Shown piece after piece: positions 1 to 7,592 of a stretch of DNA of 62,047 nt. A program made the position numbers and the translations under genes. The notes beneath the pieces are model-generated. The model was not told the DNA's origin. It did not search any database and saw only the letters and a list, made by a program, of their open reading frames with translations. The stretch spans positions 1-62,047 of the forward strand of contig LFSR01000057.1 in NCBI GenBank assembly GCA_001513155.1, given 5' to 3'. The stretch's first letter is position 1. Each line of letters opens with the position of its first letter. Origin of the DNA: Syntrophomonas sp. DTU018. Lineage in GTDB: Bacteria; Bacillota; Syntrophomonadia; Syntrophomonadales; Syntrophomonadaceae.

Positions 1-177
1 CTTTTTGAGGTCTCTTTTCTATTCCTGACCTCTTTTTTCCTACTAAAACTTTACACTACCATTCCCTGTGATCCAAAAAATGTTTCTCGTCTCTAAATAT
101 GGCAAAATGAGTAATATCTCTTGGAACCCTGATCTATTAAGGCAGCCAAGATCATTTGTGTATAATTTCGAAATAAA

Positions 178-681
178 CTATTTCCCGCGCAGGCGGGACA
201 GCCAGGACTTGCTTTTGCTTTCGCTGCTCTCTGTCTTAAGCATCCTGACAATTTCTTCTATGTTTCTCTCCTGTTCCCGGGTATAGCGATCCAGCTTCTC
301 TTCCATGCGCTTAAGCCGCTCCTCCAGCATCCGGTTCTGGCGTATAATATCTTCGTTTTGATCCGCTACCTGGCGCACCAGAGATACCGCTTCCACAAAC
401 TCAAAAGTTACCAGGGGGCCCTGGCTGGAATCAGGTGCAGGAACTGGTTCTTCCTGTTCGGTATTTTCCAAAGCCAAACGTATAGCAGTAGTATTTAAAC
501 CCTTTTCCTTTAACTTGAGAACCAATCGTAAGGTGTCAATATCAGAGTCCGTATAAAGGCGGTCCCCGCGCTCATCCCGTTTGATTTTTAATTTCAGGCT
601 GTTCTCCAGGTAGCGCAGGGTGTGCTGCTCTATATTCAGCATTTCTGACACTTCGCCTATTTTATAAAAACGCTCTTTCAT
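178..681 (-). CDS. MerR-family HTH protein with C-terminal coiled coil
   Basis: Predicted DNA-binding protein of 167 aa. Residues about 5-73 form a MerR-type winged helix (KIGEVSEMLNIEQHTLRYLE, then the RLYTDSDIDTLRLVLKLKEKG wing/helix region). Residues about 95-150 are a heptad-like, charged coiled coil, and the extreme C terminus is basic with a tryptophan (SWLSRLRGK). There is no ligand-binding domain. This layout (MerR head, long coiled coil) resembles chromosome-anchoring RacA-like proteins and coiled-coil MerR regulators of Firmicutes more than metal or drug sensors; assignment to either is inference. It lies alone, co-directional with the DUF4870 gene 290 bp upstream. Confidence 0.8.
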   Translation of the reverse strand: MKERFYKIGEVSEMLNIEQHTLRYLENSLKLKIKRDERGDRLYTDSDIDTLRLVLKLKEKGLNTTAIRLALENTEQEEPVPAPDSSQGPLVTFEFVEAVSLVRQVADQNEDIIRQNRMLEERLKRMEEKLDRYTREQERNIEEIVRMLKTESSESKSKSWLSRLRGK

Positions 682-788
682 CAGTCACACTTTCCCTCCC
701 CACTTCATAATTTATTATCAGGTAGACGGATCAAGGTGGAACCGGCACCACACCGCAGTCAGAGACTTCATAAGTCTTTGTAAGATCA

Positions 789-878
789 TTAAATCAAAGA
801 GGATTTTGTTAACCGTCCGGTGAGGTTCACAATTAACTTGATTGTCAGCCTGATAACTTTCCCTTCCATGTAGCTCAT
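789..878 (-). CDS. possible 29-aa small protein
   Basis: A short reading frame begins with ATG preceded by a strong AGGAGG site five bases upstream and encodes 29 residues (starts MSYMEGKVIRLTIKL, ends LTKSSLI). It alternates hydrophobic and basic residues and could form a short amphipathic segment. It sits in the otherwise empty 292-bp gap between the MerR-like and DUF4870 genes on the same strand. I recognise no family. The ribosome binding site is the only strong support, so it may be chance. Confidence 0.28.
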   Translation of the reverse strand: MSYMEGKVIRLTIKLIVNLTGRLTKSSLI

Positions 879-912
879 GTGTGCCTCCTCTTACCACACA
901 ATATATGAGCAA

Positions 913-943
913 AGCCGTCCTTAATAGGACGGCTATTTTTTTT
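913..943 (+). terminator. intrinsic terminator-like hairpin facing right
   Basis: An 8-bp stem AGCCGTCC/GGACGGCT with a short loop is followed by ATTTTTTTT on the plus strand. The U-run is only on the plus-strand side, yet both neighbouring genes run on the minus strand, so no annotated gene uses it. It may end an unannotated plus-strand transcript across 690-910. Confidence 0.6.
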
Positions 944-973
944 GGGAGGGATGTTATCTATTAATTTCTTAGA

Positions 974-1357
974 TTACTTTATGAACCTTATTGTTAACGG
1001 ATAGGTAAATAATTCACCATTGCTGGTTTTAACAGCAGCTATAATTATCAGTACCAAATCGGCCAGGAAAAGGACAACCAGCAAGACTCCCAGGGCAACC
1101 GCCACCGGAATCAAAACTACTGTAAACGCACATGCAATAGCGGCCACAGCCGCAATTATGCTATAGACCATGAGGGAAATCTGAAAGTTAAGAGCTTCTT
1201 TGCCCTGCTGGTCTACCAGAGCATATTCGTCCTTTTTTATAAGCCAAACTATAAGGGGTCCTAAGATATTGCCAAAGGGCACCCCTATATAAAACACCAG
1301 AGCGGCCAGGTGGCAGCCCATAGCCCAGTTGCGGGCCGATTGTTCATGTAAATCCAC
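974..1357 (-). CDS. DUF4870-type small membrane protein
   Basis: A 127-aa integral membrane protein with about four hydrophobic segments. The N-terminal part (RNWAMGCHLAALVFYIGVPF, then GPLIVWLIKKDE and a V-D-x-Q-G-K-E-A-L-N-F-Q motif) is the signature of DUF4870/YwzB-like proteins, whose biochemical role is unknown. Length is normal for the family. It has its own start with GGGGAGGATAACC upstream and no operon partner; the next 760 bp upstream are repeats. Confidence 0.75.
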   Translation of the reverse strand: MDLHEQSARNWAMGCHLAALVFYIGVPFGNILGPLIVWLIKKDEYALVDQQGKEALNFQISLMVYSIIAAVAAIACAFTVVLIPVAVALGVLLVVLFLADLVLIIIAAVKTSNGELFTYPLTIRFIK

Positions 1358-1551
1358 TTGGTTATCCTCCCCTGCACATAGAATTTCTCTTTAATTGCAG
1401 TATAAAGTAGTACAGCGGTCATGGCAATTAACATATCCTGCTTTTCGCTGCCCTACGCAGTCATTAGTTTTAACGTGGGTTTGCAACGACTCGTGGTACG
1501 TCATTCGCCCACGCTTCCTTATATGTCATTGCTGTGAAAATGACTGCGCTT

Positions 1552-1648
1552 TGTCATCGCGAGGAGCGAAGCGACGTGGCGATCTCAACCGGTAAGCCCG
1601 GCTGCTTATGAATGAGATTGCCACGCCCCGTCGGGGCTCGCAATGACA
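1552..1648. repeat. 97-bp palindromic dispersed repeat (TGTCATCGCGAG family)
   Basis: The two ends, TGTCATCGCGAG...GCGATCTC and GAGATTGCCACGCCCC...CGCAATGACA, are imperfect inverted repeats about 35 bp long around a short GC-rich centre, so the whole unit can fold into a long hairpin. Related arms recur at 1712-1750, 2033-2063, 42440-42475, 42766-42806 and, degenerate, 53648-53679. It is a small non-coding repeat of the REP/MITE type seen in many bacterial genomes. Confidence 0.8.
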
Positions 1649-1711
1649 ATTAAGAATTCCTTTCATAGCGATGACAGGCTTAAGTTTTCGTTTATCGTGG
1701 CCTGTTATTCA

Positions 1712-1750
1712 GGTGACAATTGCGAGCCCCGTAGGGGCGTGGCAATCTCT
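1712..1750. repeat. partial TGACAATTGCGAG-family repeat arm
   Basis: This stretch (TGACAATTGCGAGCCCCG, then GGGGCGTGGCAATCTC) matches one arm of the 97-bp palindromic repeat at 1552-1648. It lies just left of the 210-bp element and has no inverted partner nearby; the copy right of that element (2033-2063) is in the same orientation. Confidence 0.65.
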
Positions 1751-1775
1751 ATGCCGATCTTCTGAATACGGTTTT

Positions 1776-1985
1776 GCAGGAGTATTAGCCGACTCGCTCC
1801 GGTACTCCTCGCCTGCAACACATCGGCAAACTTTAAGTGCGAAGGGGACCGCGCGTAATTCGGCATCCATGCACTCAGTACTCGCTGCTCGAAACATCCT
1901 GTTTCTCGCTCCTCTTCGCAGCCCTCAGTTTCGCCGTGTGCTGCGACGGCTCGTCGTAAGTCGCTCGTCGGGCTAATCCTCCTGC
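1776..1985 (+). mobile_element. 210-bp MITE-like element, copy 1
   Basis: The element begins GCAGGAGTATTAGCC and ends GGCTAATCCTCCTGC, giving imperfect terminal inverted repeats of about 15 bp. A second copy of exactly 210 bp, in opposite orientation and about 90 % identical by eye, lies at 42529-42738. It encodes no transposase. The open frames that cross it in both copies are conserved only because the DNA is conserved. I see no clear target-site duplication. It is non-autonomous or a structured repeat. Confidence 0.75.
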
Positions 1986-2032
1986 TTTAGCTGTGCAGTG
2001 ATCTTGTTATTTCTCAATGGCCTATTTTTCTG

Positions 2033-2063
2033 GTAACAATTGCGAGCGCAGCAAAGCAATCTA
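2033..2063. repeat. partial TTGCGAG-GCAATCT repeat arm
   Basis: GTAACAATTGCGAGCGCAGC followed by AAAGCAATCT is a degenerate arm of the same family as 1552-1648. It marks the right edge of the repeat cluster next to the end of the lipoyl operon. Confidence 0.55.
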
Positions 2064-2086
2064 AAATGGGAAAACAAAAGGAGACC

Positions 2087-2119
2087 AAGAAGACAAGTCT
2101 TTCGTTCCCGTGTCTTCTT
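2087..2119 (-). terminator. possible terminator of the lipoyl operon
   Basis: A perfect 9-bp stem AAGAAGACA/TGTCTTCTT overlaps the stop codon of the MBL-fold gene; the minus strand continues GGTCTCCTTTTGTTTTCC. The T-rich tract is interrupted, so it is a weak intrinsic terminator at best. Confidence 0.4.
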
Positions 2120-2876
2120 ACAGGGAAAAACTGTCATCCGGCAGATACTTGCCGGTTACATTATTATAGGCGTGGTCGTGACCGGGGATGATTATTCCCC
2201 GGAAGCGGGCGATGCGTTCCGCGTTTTGGCGGAACAGTGCTTCGTCGTAGTGAATGCCCATGATTTGGACTCCCTTCCACAGGTCGCGATGGTAAAGAGC
2301 ATCCCCGGTGGCCAGCGCCTGCCGGTACCTGCCCTGCAGAAGGATGGCCCGGGTGTCGATGGAATGTCCGGGCACATTTATAAGGGATATTGGTTTGGGT
2401 AGGGAGGGTTCGTTTTCAAAATACTCCAGCTGGACGGGATCGCCCACCAGTGATGGGGTGGGAAACTCCTGGGCAAGCCTCTTCAGGTCCCAGAGGAGGC
2501 GCTCGCCGTCTTGAGGTACCTGACGTCCCAGGGATCGTACTGTGGCTGCGGGGTCGCTAGCTTCCTGCAACAGGCGGTTGAGGGCGGTTTCGTATTCCAG
2601 TTCCCGGCGGCTGATCAGGATACGGGCATTGGTAAACAGCCGGTTACCACCGACGTGGTCCTGGTGCAGGTGGGTATTGATAACCAGATTGACGTCTTCC
2701 GGCTTGTATCCCAGTTCATTCAGCCACTGGAGGAGTTGGGGGTTACCGGCCATACCGGTGTCGATAATCACCAGGCAGTCTCCGGGGAGTTCTACCAGCG
2801 TGGAACTCACGGGAACGTCACGGATAATAAGATTGTCGGTATCGTGTACCAGGGTAACAGTGGTATGAATTTTCAC
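2118..2876 (-). CDS. MBL-fold metallo-hydrolase (lactonase-like)
   Basis: A 252-aa metallo-beta-lactamase-fold protein. The zinc motif THLHQDHVGG is at about residue 68-77, with further metal ligands plausible in the GHSIDTR and PGHDH segments near residues 170 and 230. Length and the VIIDTG strand fit small hydrolases such as AttM-type lactonases; the substrate cannot be read from sequence. It begins 40 bp after the second radical SAM gene, on the same strand, so it probably ends the lipoyl operon. A thioester or lactone hydrolysis role there would be guesswork. Confidence 0.8.
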   Translation of the reverse strand: MKIHTTVTLVHDTDNLIIRDVPVSSTLVELPGDCLVIIDTGMAGNPQLLQWLNELGYKPEDVNLVINTHLHQDHVGGNRLFTNARILISRRELEYETALNRLLQEASDPAATVRSLGRQVPQDGERLLWDLKRLAQEFPTPSLVGDPVQLEYFENEPSLPKPISLINVPGHSIDTRAILLQGRYRQALATGDALYHRDLWKGVQIMGIHYDEALFRQNAERIARFRGIIIPGHDHAYNNVTGKYLPDDSFSL

Positions 2877-2916
2877 CTGGCCTTCCCCTCCTAAAGCCTT
2901 CCTGCCCGGGAACCGT

Positions 2917-3894
2917 TTACAACTCGTCCTTGCCCGGAAGACAGACTAACGGGACAGCCGCGGCCAGGCTGCAGCACATCTCCGTGAAAACAATCTCCAG
3001 CCCCCGCCTCTGGGCGTGGTCAACGGTACTCTCATCCGGGTAAGCAATAGCGTTGATCCCACAGTCCACTGCCGCCATCTCCACCTGGCGCTTGTAAACC
3101 CCGGGAGGACGCGCACATCCCATGGTTATGGGAATATCAGGGTTCTGTATCCTGGCCATGGCCATGATCAGAGCCACCTGGTCAGCGGGAGGCGGCTCTA
3201 TGTTCTCCATAGCTGTGCCCCTGGTGGGGGTCAGGATAACTAAAACCAGCGCTTCAGGCTCCGCCTGCCGGATCATTTCCATAGCCTGCAGTTCGCCCAG
3301 TATAGTTCCGAAGTGCAATCCGATAACTATATGGGGGGCTATGGCTAATCCTGCCTCCCGGCATACCATCATCGAGTCCAGGTAGTCCCGGGGGGTGCGG
3401 TTCAGGTGATAAACTTGCCGGATGGTGTCCTCATGACCGATCACATCCATTAACACCTGATCCACTCCAGCCTCCCGCAAGGCCACCGCTGTCTCCCTGG
3501 TTATCAGCCCGCTGTGCACCAGCACCCGCAAGCCTTTGCTGCGAGCATAAGCTATAGCTTCGGCAAACTCAAGCAGGGGGACCTCTCCTGCACAGTCTGC
3601 TCCGCCGCTCACCAGAATCCCGCGGCAGCCCCGGTCCACCAGGCTATTTACTGCCCGCATCATGTCTGCCGGAGTGGGGATCGGCAGCATGCTCTGCAGG
3701 AGCTTGCCTTCGCAGTGGGCACACCGGCAGCTGCAGGCCTGCCCGGTGACACTGAGATTAACAAAAGAATCCCGGCGGTTGGCATAGTAACGGTTGGCAT
3801 AATGCTTGGCACCCGGTACCGCCATCCATAGGGTTGGTTCATGATTTTGCCTGACAGACCAGGCTTCTTTTATCAGTTCGTCAATATCCTGCAT
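2917..3894 (-). CDS. radical SAM protein, LipS1/LipS2-like lipoyl synthase component
   Basis: A 325-aa radical SAM enzyme with C54-x3-C58-x2-C61 (ACSCRCAHC) to bind the [4Fe-4S]/SAM cluster, an SGG motif (ILVSGGADC) and a TIM-barrel-like sequence. Extra cysteines at the C terminus (GCARPPG, AVDCG, EMCCS, VCLPG) could hold an auxiliary cluster for sulfur insertion. Its start ATG follows directly after the stop of another radical SAM gene. Paired radical SAM genes next to a geranylgeranyl-reductase-like flavoprotein, a lipoate ligase and a GcvH-like gene are the signature of the LipS1/LipS2 lipoate pathway described in archaea and sulfur oxidisers. Which of the pair is LipS1 and which LipS2 is not decided here. 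An unrelated biotin-synthase-like enzyme is the alternative. Confidence 0.7.
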   Translation of the reverse strand: MQDIDELIKEAWSVRQNHEPTLWMAVPGAKHYANRYYANRRDSFVNLSVTGQACSCRCAHCEGKLLQSMLPIPTPADMMRAVNSLVDRGCRGILVSGGADCAGEVPLLEFAEAIAYARSKGLRVLVHSGLITRETAVALREAGVDQVLMDVIGHEDTIRQVYHLNRTPRDYLDSMMVCREAGLAIAPHIVIGLHFGTILGELQAMEMIRQAEPEALVLVILTPTRGTAMENIEPPPADQVALIMAMARIQNPDIPITMGCARPPGVYKRQVEMAAVDCGINAIAYPDESTVDHAQRRGLEIVFTEMCCSLAAAVPLVCLPGKDEL

Positions 3895-4932
3895 CTATCT
3901 AACCCCATCCCATAATTGTGTGCGGATCATTTCCACATCCTGATGTCCAGGCACAAAGGGATAGTTGCGCATCGGCTCGCTGGCCCGTTCATTGCCAAAG
4001 GGCCGGTTACAGGCTACGGTTCCGTCTGCTCCCGGGCAACCTGAGGTCATGAAGGGCCTCCCCTGGGCCACATATGGCTCTATGTCAACCCCGAAATCGA
4101 CAACCTGTCCCGCGGGAGAAAACCGCATTGACCCAACGGGAACAATATTCTCGTTGATCAGGTACCGCGCCAATTGGACTCTCCGGTACTGCCCCAGGGG
4201 AGGCTGCGGTTGGTTCTCCATCGGGCTGCCAGCTTCGGGGAAAAAGGAGAACAAGTGGGTCAAGGCTCCCATTTCATGAGCTTTGGCAATAATGTTTATC
4301 ATCTCCTGCTCGGTTTCCCCCAAACCAACAATAAGATGAACCCCTACATGATAGGGACCGAAAACCTGCACTGCTTCCTCTATGGTATTCCAGAATTTTT
4401 CCCAGCGATGGGGTCCGCCGGCTCCTTTGCCGCGGTGCTGGTCGAACAACTCCGGAGTTGCTGCATCAATGGCAATGCCAACCCGGTCAGCACCGGCCTC
4501 CTTAATCGTCTCCAGGTCCCTCCTGCCTTTCAGCAGGGTCGGTGCCAGCAAACCGCTCACCGGCAACGAAGTGTCCTGCTTGACCCGGCGTATAATGGTA
4601 CAGGTATCCTCCAGGGCGCGAGCATGAGTAACCATGGATACACAGACTCTGGCAAAAGGATGGTGCCTGGTTTGCATCCGTTCCAGAATTTCGTCCAGGG
4701 AGTAAGTGGGCCATTTTACTCGTATAAAAGTCTGGCAGGCATCGTCCACCTGGCGTTTCCGGGACAACCCGCAATAGCTGCAGGATGCAGCACACCCGCT
4801 GTCGTAAGTAAGCAGGAGGTTAAGGCAGGTACACCTGACATCCTGCAAAAACCTGCCCGGTTCCATTCCCAAAGAGATAGCTCCGGCCAAACTGGTTTGT
4901 ACAAATTGGGGGCTTTCCTGTTTAATTTGCAT
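3895..4932 (-). CDS. radical SAM protein, LipS1/LipS2-like lipoyl synthase component (partner)
   Basis: A 345-aa radical SAM protein. C47-x3-C51-x2-C54 (GCAASCSYC) is the cluster motif; two cysteines just before it (C34, C36) and two near the C terminus (SGCPGADGTVACNRP) are candidates for an auxiliary iron-sulfur cluster, as needed when an enzyme sacrifices a cluster to donate sulfur. The ATG at 4932 is chosen because GGGAGGGAG lies just upstream; a longer start at 4950 lacks this. The gene overlaps the end of the LipT-like gene by 11 bp and abuts the other radical SAM gene, so the three are translationally linked. Together they would convert an octanoylated carrier to the lipoyl form; this rests on gene context plus motifs. 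Confidence 0.7.
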   Translation of the reverse strand: MQIKQESPQFVQTSLAGAISLGMEPGRFLQDVRCTCLNLLLTYDSGCAASCSYCGLSRKRQVDDACQTFIRVKWPTYSLDEILERMQTRHHPFARVCVSMVTHARALEDTCTIIRRVKQDTSLPVSGLLAPTLLKGRRDLETIKEAGADRVGIAIDAATPELFDQHRGKGAGGPHRWEKFWNTIEEAVQVFGPYHVGVHLIVGLGETEQEMINIIAKAHEMGALTHLFSFFPEAGSPMENQPQPPLGQYRRVQLARYLINENIVPVGSMRFSPAGQVVDFGVDIEPYVAQGRPFMTSGCPGADGTVACNRPFGNERASEPMRNYPFVPGHQDVEMIRTQLWDGVR

Positions 4933-6016
4933 GTAACTCCCTCCCTTCAAGGTTGCCGGGAAAGCTGATCCAGGTCCGCTTAATCAGGTTCGCAAATTTT
5001 TCGGGGTCACAGGTCCAATTGCGGTCGCACTCTTCTCGCTGCCGGGCCGCTCTTCCCAGGAAACGTCCCAAGAGGGACCGCCATTGTTCCGGGTACTCAG
5101 CTAACCGGCTCAGGTCATTGTGGAGTACTGCCTTGGCTGCCGCTTGGCCAGCCAGTTTCCCGTCGATAATGGCACTCATAATTCCACCACCGGTTACAGC
5201 ATGGGTGTGGCCAGCAGCATCACCCACCAGCAGCATATTGTCACGGTGTATTACTGGCAGAGGTCCGCCTACGGGGATCAGTCCTGCTGTGCTGTCCAGA
5301 GGAGTTTCACCTAATATCCCCCTGGTTGTCATACCCTTAAGAAAGTCCCTTAGCAGTTCCTGAATAACATGCTTAAAATTCAGGTTTACACCCACCCCGG
5401 CGTTAGCGGTATCTCCTTTGGGGAACAGCCAGGCATAGCCTCCTCTATACTGGGGACAAAAATATACGTCCGTAGATGATTGCGGTTCACATAAAGGCAT
5501 ACGGTACTGCAGGCCAATCATAAAACTCTGGTTCTGACTGTCCATCCACTGGCCTACCGTGGATCGCGGACCGTCCGCACCGATTATGACCTTACAGGCT
5601 ATTTTTACTTCCTGCCCGTTCCTGCGCACCACCACTTCCCGGTCGGTTCTGGCTGCCGCCTTGGCTCCCGGCCAGAACTCAGCGCCCGCTTCCCGGGCTT
5701 GTTGTACCAGACTGCTGTCAAATACAGCCCGATCCAGCATGTAACCTGGAGCAGCCAGGGTGGAAACCAGCTGGTCGTTAATAAAGGTGCGCAGGCTATC
5801 AATTCTCTGCACTACACATCCGGGCTTAAGGCGGATGTACCTCTTTACCGCGGTAGGCACATATTCCGCGCACTGGACCGGAGTTCCAGGCCGGGTCTTA
5901 CTGTCCAGGAGCAGAACCCTGACCCCCATCCGGGCAGCCGTTTCTGCCGCTGTAGCCCCTGCCGGGCCGGCCCCGACCACTACCACATCATAGTGCCACT
6001 TGCTCATTGTCTTCAC
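4922..6016 (-). CDS. lipT: FAD-dependent oxidoreductase, geranylgeranyl-reductase family (LipT-like)
   Basis: A 364-aa flavoprotein. GAGPAGATAAE at about residue 16 is the dinucleotide-binding fold, GADGPRS near 148 and GDAAGHTHAVTGGGI near 285 are the two later FAD motifs of the geranylgeranyl-reductase/PHBH family. There is no membrane segment. It lies between the two-domain lipoate ligase (29-bp overlap) and the paired radical SAM genes, the place occupied by lipT in LipS1/LipS2 clusters, where it is thought to pass electrons from NAD(P)H to the synthase pair. The symbol is by context; a start at 6007 (MSKWHYD) is also possible. Confidence 0.68.
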   Translation of the reverse strand: MKTMSKWHYDVVVVGAGPAGATAAETAARMGVRVLLLDSKTRPGTPVQCAEYVPTAVKRYIRLKPGCVVQRIDSLRTFINDQLVSTLAAPGYMLDRAVFDSSLVQQAREAGAEFWPGAKAAARTDREVVVRRNGQEVKIACKVIIGADGPRSTVGQWMDSQNQSFMIGLQYRMPLCEPQSSTDVYFCPQYRGGYAWLFPKGDTANAGVGVNLNFKHVIQELLRDFLKGMTTRGILGETPLDSTAGLIPVGGPLPVIHRDNMLLVGDAAGHTHAVTGGGIMSAIIDGKLAGQAAAKAVLHNDLSRLAEYPEQWRSLLGRFLGRAARQREECDRNWTCDPEKFANLIKRTWISFPGNLEGRELHAN

Positions 6017-7085
6017 CGGCCTTGTTTATGGCCAAATACAAAGCATGATAAATGTCATCGGCTTCCACACCGGGAATCCTGACTTCATTGGCAGCAAAAA
6101 ACTCCCGCACCGTTTTCAGCACATGGCTGGCCTGGCTGGAAGAGTTCTTGAGTACAGCTTCCAGGTCCAGGATACTTCTTTCCGGATAGGCGAAAAAGTC
6201 TCCGGTAATAAAAACGCTTTTGATGATACCACGGGTACGGTCCAGCCGCAGGGAGACTCTTATCAGCCCTCCCGGGGCTTTGTATTCGGCAGTGCTCAAA
6301 TAATTATCCTGAACAGGAGTACGGGTACCGCGAATCCATTCATCGGACTGGAAGCGGGGCAGTTCCCGGGCCAGCATTTGTTCCTCTTCTCGGGTCAGCC
6401 CGCCGGGTTCCAGTTTTACTCCCAGGACTTCCGCAAACCCCTGGGCCATGGCCTGCTTGATAGTTTCTATAGGCGGCAGGTAGCCCAGTACCCCCCGCAG
6501 GCAAGTTACTCTTTCCTTGAAGGACTTCACCTGCTTGTCTTTTAACTTCTCTACCGGAAGCTTCAAGCACTTGACCATGGTATCCACGTCAAAGTCAGTA
6601 AGAAGGCTGCCCTGGTACAGGAAGGCGTTTCCGTACTCGGTGCCGCCGCTGCCGCAAATCTTTCGGCCCGCCACTTCAATGTCGTTAGCGGGACGATAGT
6701 GAGCTTTAACCCCCAGTCGAGCCAGGCCAGCCACTGCACATTCACACATCATGCGGTACAAATCAGGCAACCGGATAGGAATACCCGGCGTATCTTTGCG
6801 GGCATATATCTCCCACCCCAGTTGACTCTCATCCCAGTAAAGATTCCCGCCACCGGTGATACGCCGGTTGATATCGATGCCATGTTGACGACAGTATTCC
6901 TCTTCAACTTCCAGCTCCACCGCCTGGTGGTAACCCACCAGCACACAGTGGGGAGAGAACTGGAGAAAGCGCACGGTATTGGGGACTAAATCCTTACTTC
7001 GGGCAGTGAGTATCACCCTGTCCAGTGCCATGTTGGCCGCAGCCGGCAGATGTCCAGTGTCGAGCAGGCGCCAGGCGTCGCTCAT
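5988..7085 (-). CDS. two-domain lipoate-protein ligase (sLpl(AB)/LplA type)
   Basis: A 365-aa lipoate/octanoate-protein ligase that would activate a free acid with ATP and attach it to a carrier lysine. NRRITGGGNLYWD (about residue 74) is the nucleotide/acyl-binding motif and GRKICGSGG (about 145) carries the expected catalytic lysine. After the catalytic domain a C-terminal LplB-type accessory domain is present (from about residue 255, RVSLRLDRTRGIIKSVFITG), so one chain carries both A and B modules. Its ATG overlaps the stop of the upstream GcvH-like gene (ATGA), which suggests that this H-like protein is its substrate. It matches the sLpl(AB) enzymes that serve LipS1/LipS2 in layout. Confidence 0.82.
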   Translation of the reverse strand: MSDAWRLLDTGHLPAAANMALDRVILTARSKDLVPNTVRFLQFSPHCVLVGYHQAVELEVEEEYCRQHGIDINRRITGGGNLYWDESQLGWEIYARKDTPGIPIRLPDLYRMMCECAVAGLARLGVKAHYRPANDIEVAGRKICGSGGTEYGNAFLYQGSLLTDFDVDTMVKCLKLPVEKLKDKQVKSFKERVTCLRGVLGYLPPIETIKQAMAQGFAEVLGVKLEPGGLTREEEQMLARELPRFQSDEWIRGTRTPVQDNYLSTAEYKAPGGLIRVSLRLDRTRGIIKSVFITGDFFAYPERSILDLEAVLKNSSSQASHVLKTVREFFAANEVRIPGVEADDIYHALYLAINKAGEDNEQVAL

Positions 7086-7513
7086 AATACCACCTCATCT
7101 TCCATTTCACGACGAACCTGCTCTTCCACCCATTGCGCATAAGCTGCTGCATCCATCAAACCATCAGCGTCTTCCGGGCTGTTTAGTCTGACCTTTATCA
7201 TCCATCCCTGGCCGTACGGGTCGCTGTTGACTTTTCGCGGGTCAGTTTCCAGCTCGCTGTTGATTTCCATAACTACTCCGGAGACTGGAGCCACCAGGCT
7301 ACCCACCCATTTCCCAGACTCTACGGAGCCAAAACTACCGCCTTGTTCAAGTTCCGTTCCTGGAGAAACCAATTCCAAATAGAGGACATCTCCGATAGTG
7401 TACTGCCCGTATTCGGTTAAACCGACTAAAGCCTGGTTACCTTCCAGCTTTACCCAGAAATTGTCATGGGTATAGAGCAAGGTTTCAGGAATCTGCCACT
7501 TGCCTGCTTGCAT
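7082..7513 (-). CDS. GcvH-like lipoyl carrier protein 1
   Basis: A 143-aa glycine-cleavage-H-like protein. The hybrid-barrel fold is clear (HDNFWVKLEG, VGLTEYGQYTIGDV, then APVSGVV and NSDPYGQGWM), and the lipoylation site is Lys68 in VESGKWVG, where canonical H proteins have VESVKA. The ATG at 7513 is preferred over an upstream ATG because GGGAGGAAG stands at normal distance. No glycine decarboxylase (P) or aminomethyltransferase (T) gene is in the window, so a role in glycine cleavage is unlikely. Coupled translation with the ligase, and the HdrD-like gene nearby, point to a carrier similar in logic to the LbpA proteins of the sHdr system. Confidence 0.88.
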   Translation of the reverse strand: MQAGKWQIPETLLYTHDNFWVKLEGNQALVGLTEYGQYTIGDVLYLELVSPGTELEQGGSFGSVESGKWVGSLVAPVSGVVMEINSELETDPRKVNSDPYGQGWMIKVRLNSPEDADGLMDAAAYAQWVEEQVRREMEDEVVL

Positions 7514-7592
7514 TTTTCTTCTTCCTCCCTTGGGCGTTATTTGCCTTCGAGGCTGCTGCCCCACAAAAGAATAAACTGCCTGGATATAATTC

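Noticed and set aside
718-912. 64-aa frame on the minus strand
   Set aside because: It lacks a start signal; the better supported frame in the same gap is the 29-aa one at 789-878.
1671-1976. 101-aa frame conserved with one at 42538-42777
   Set aside because: Both lie in the 210-bp repeat and its flank; the similarity is due to the repeated DNA, not to a protein.
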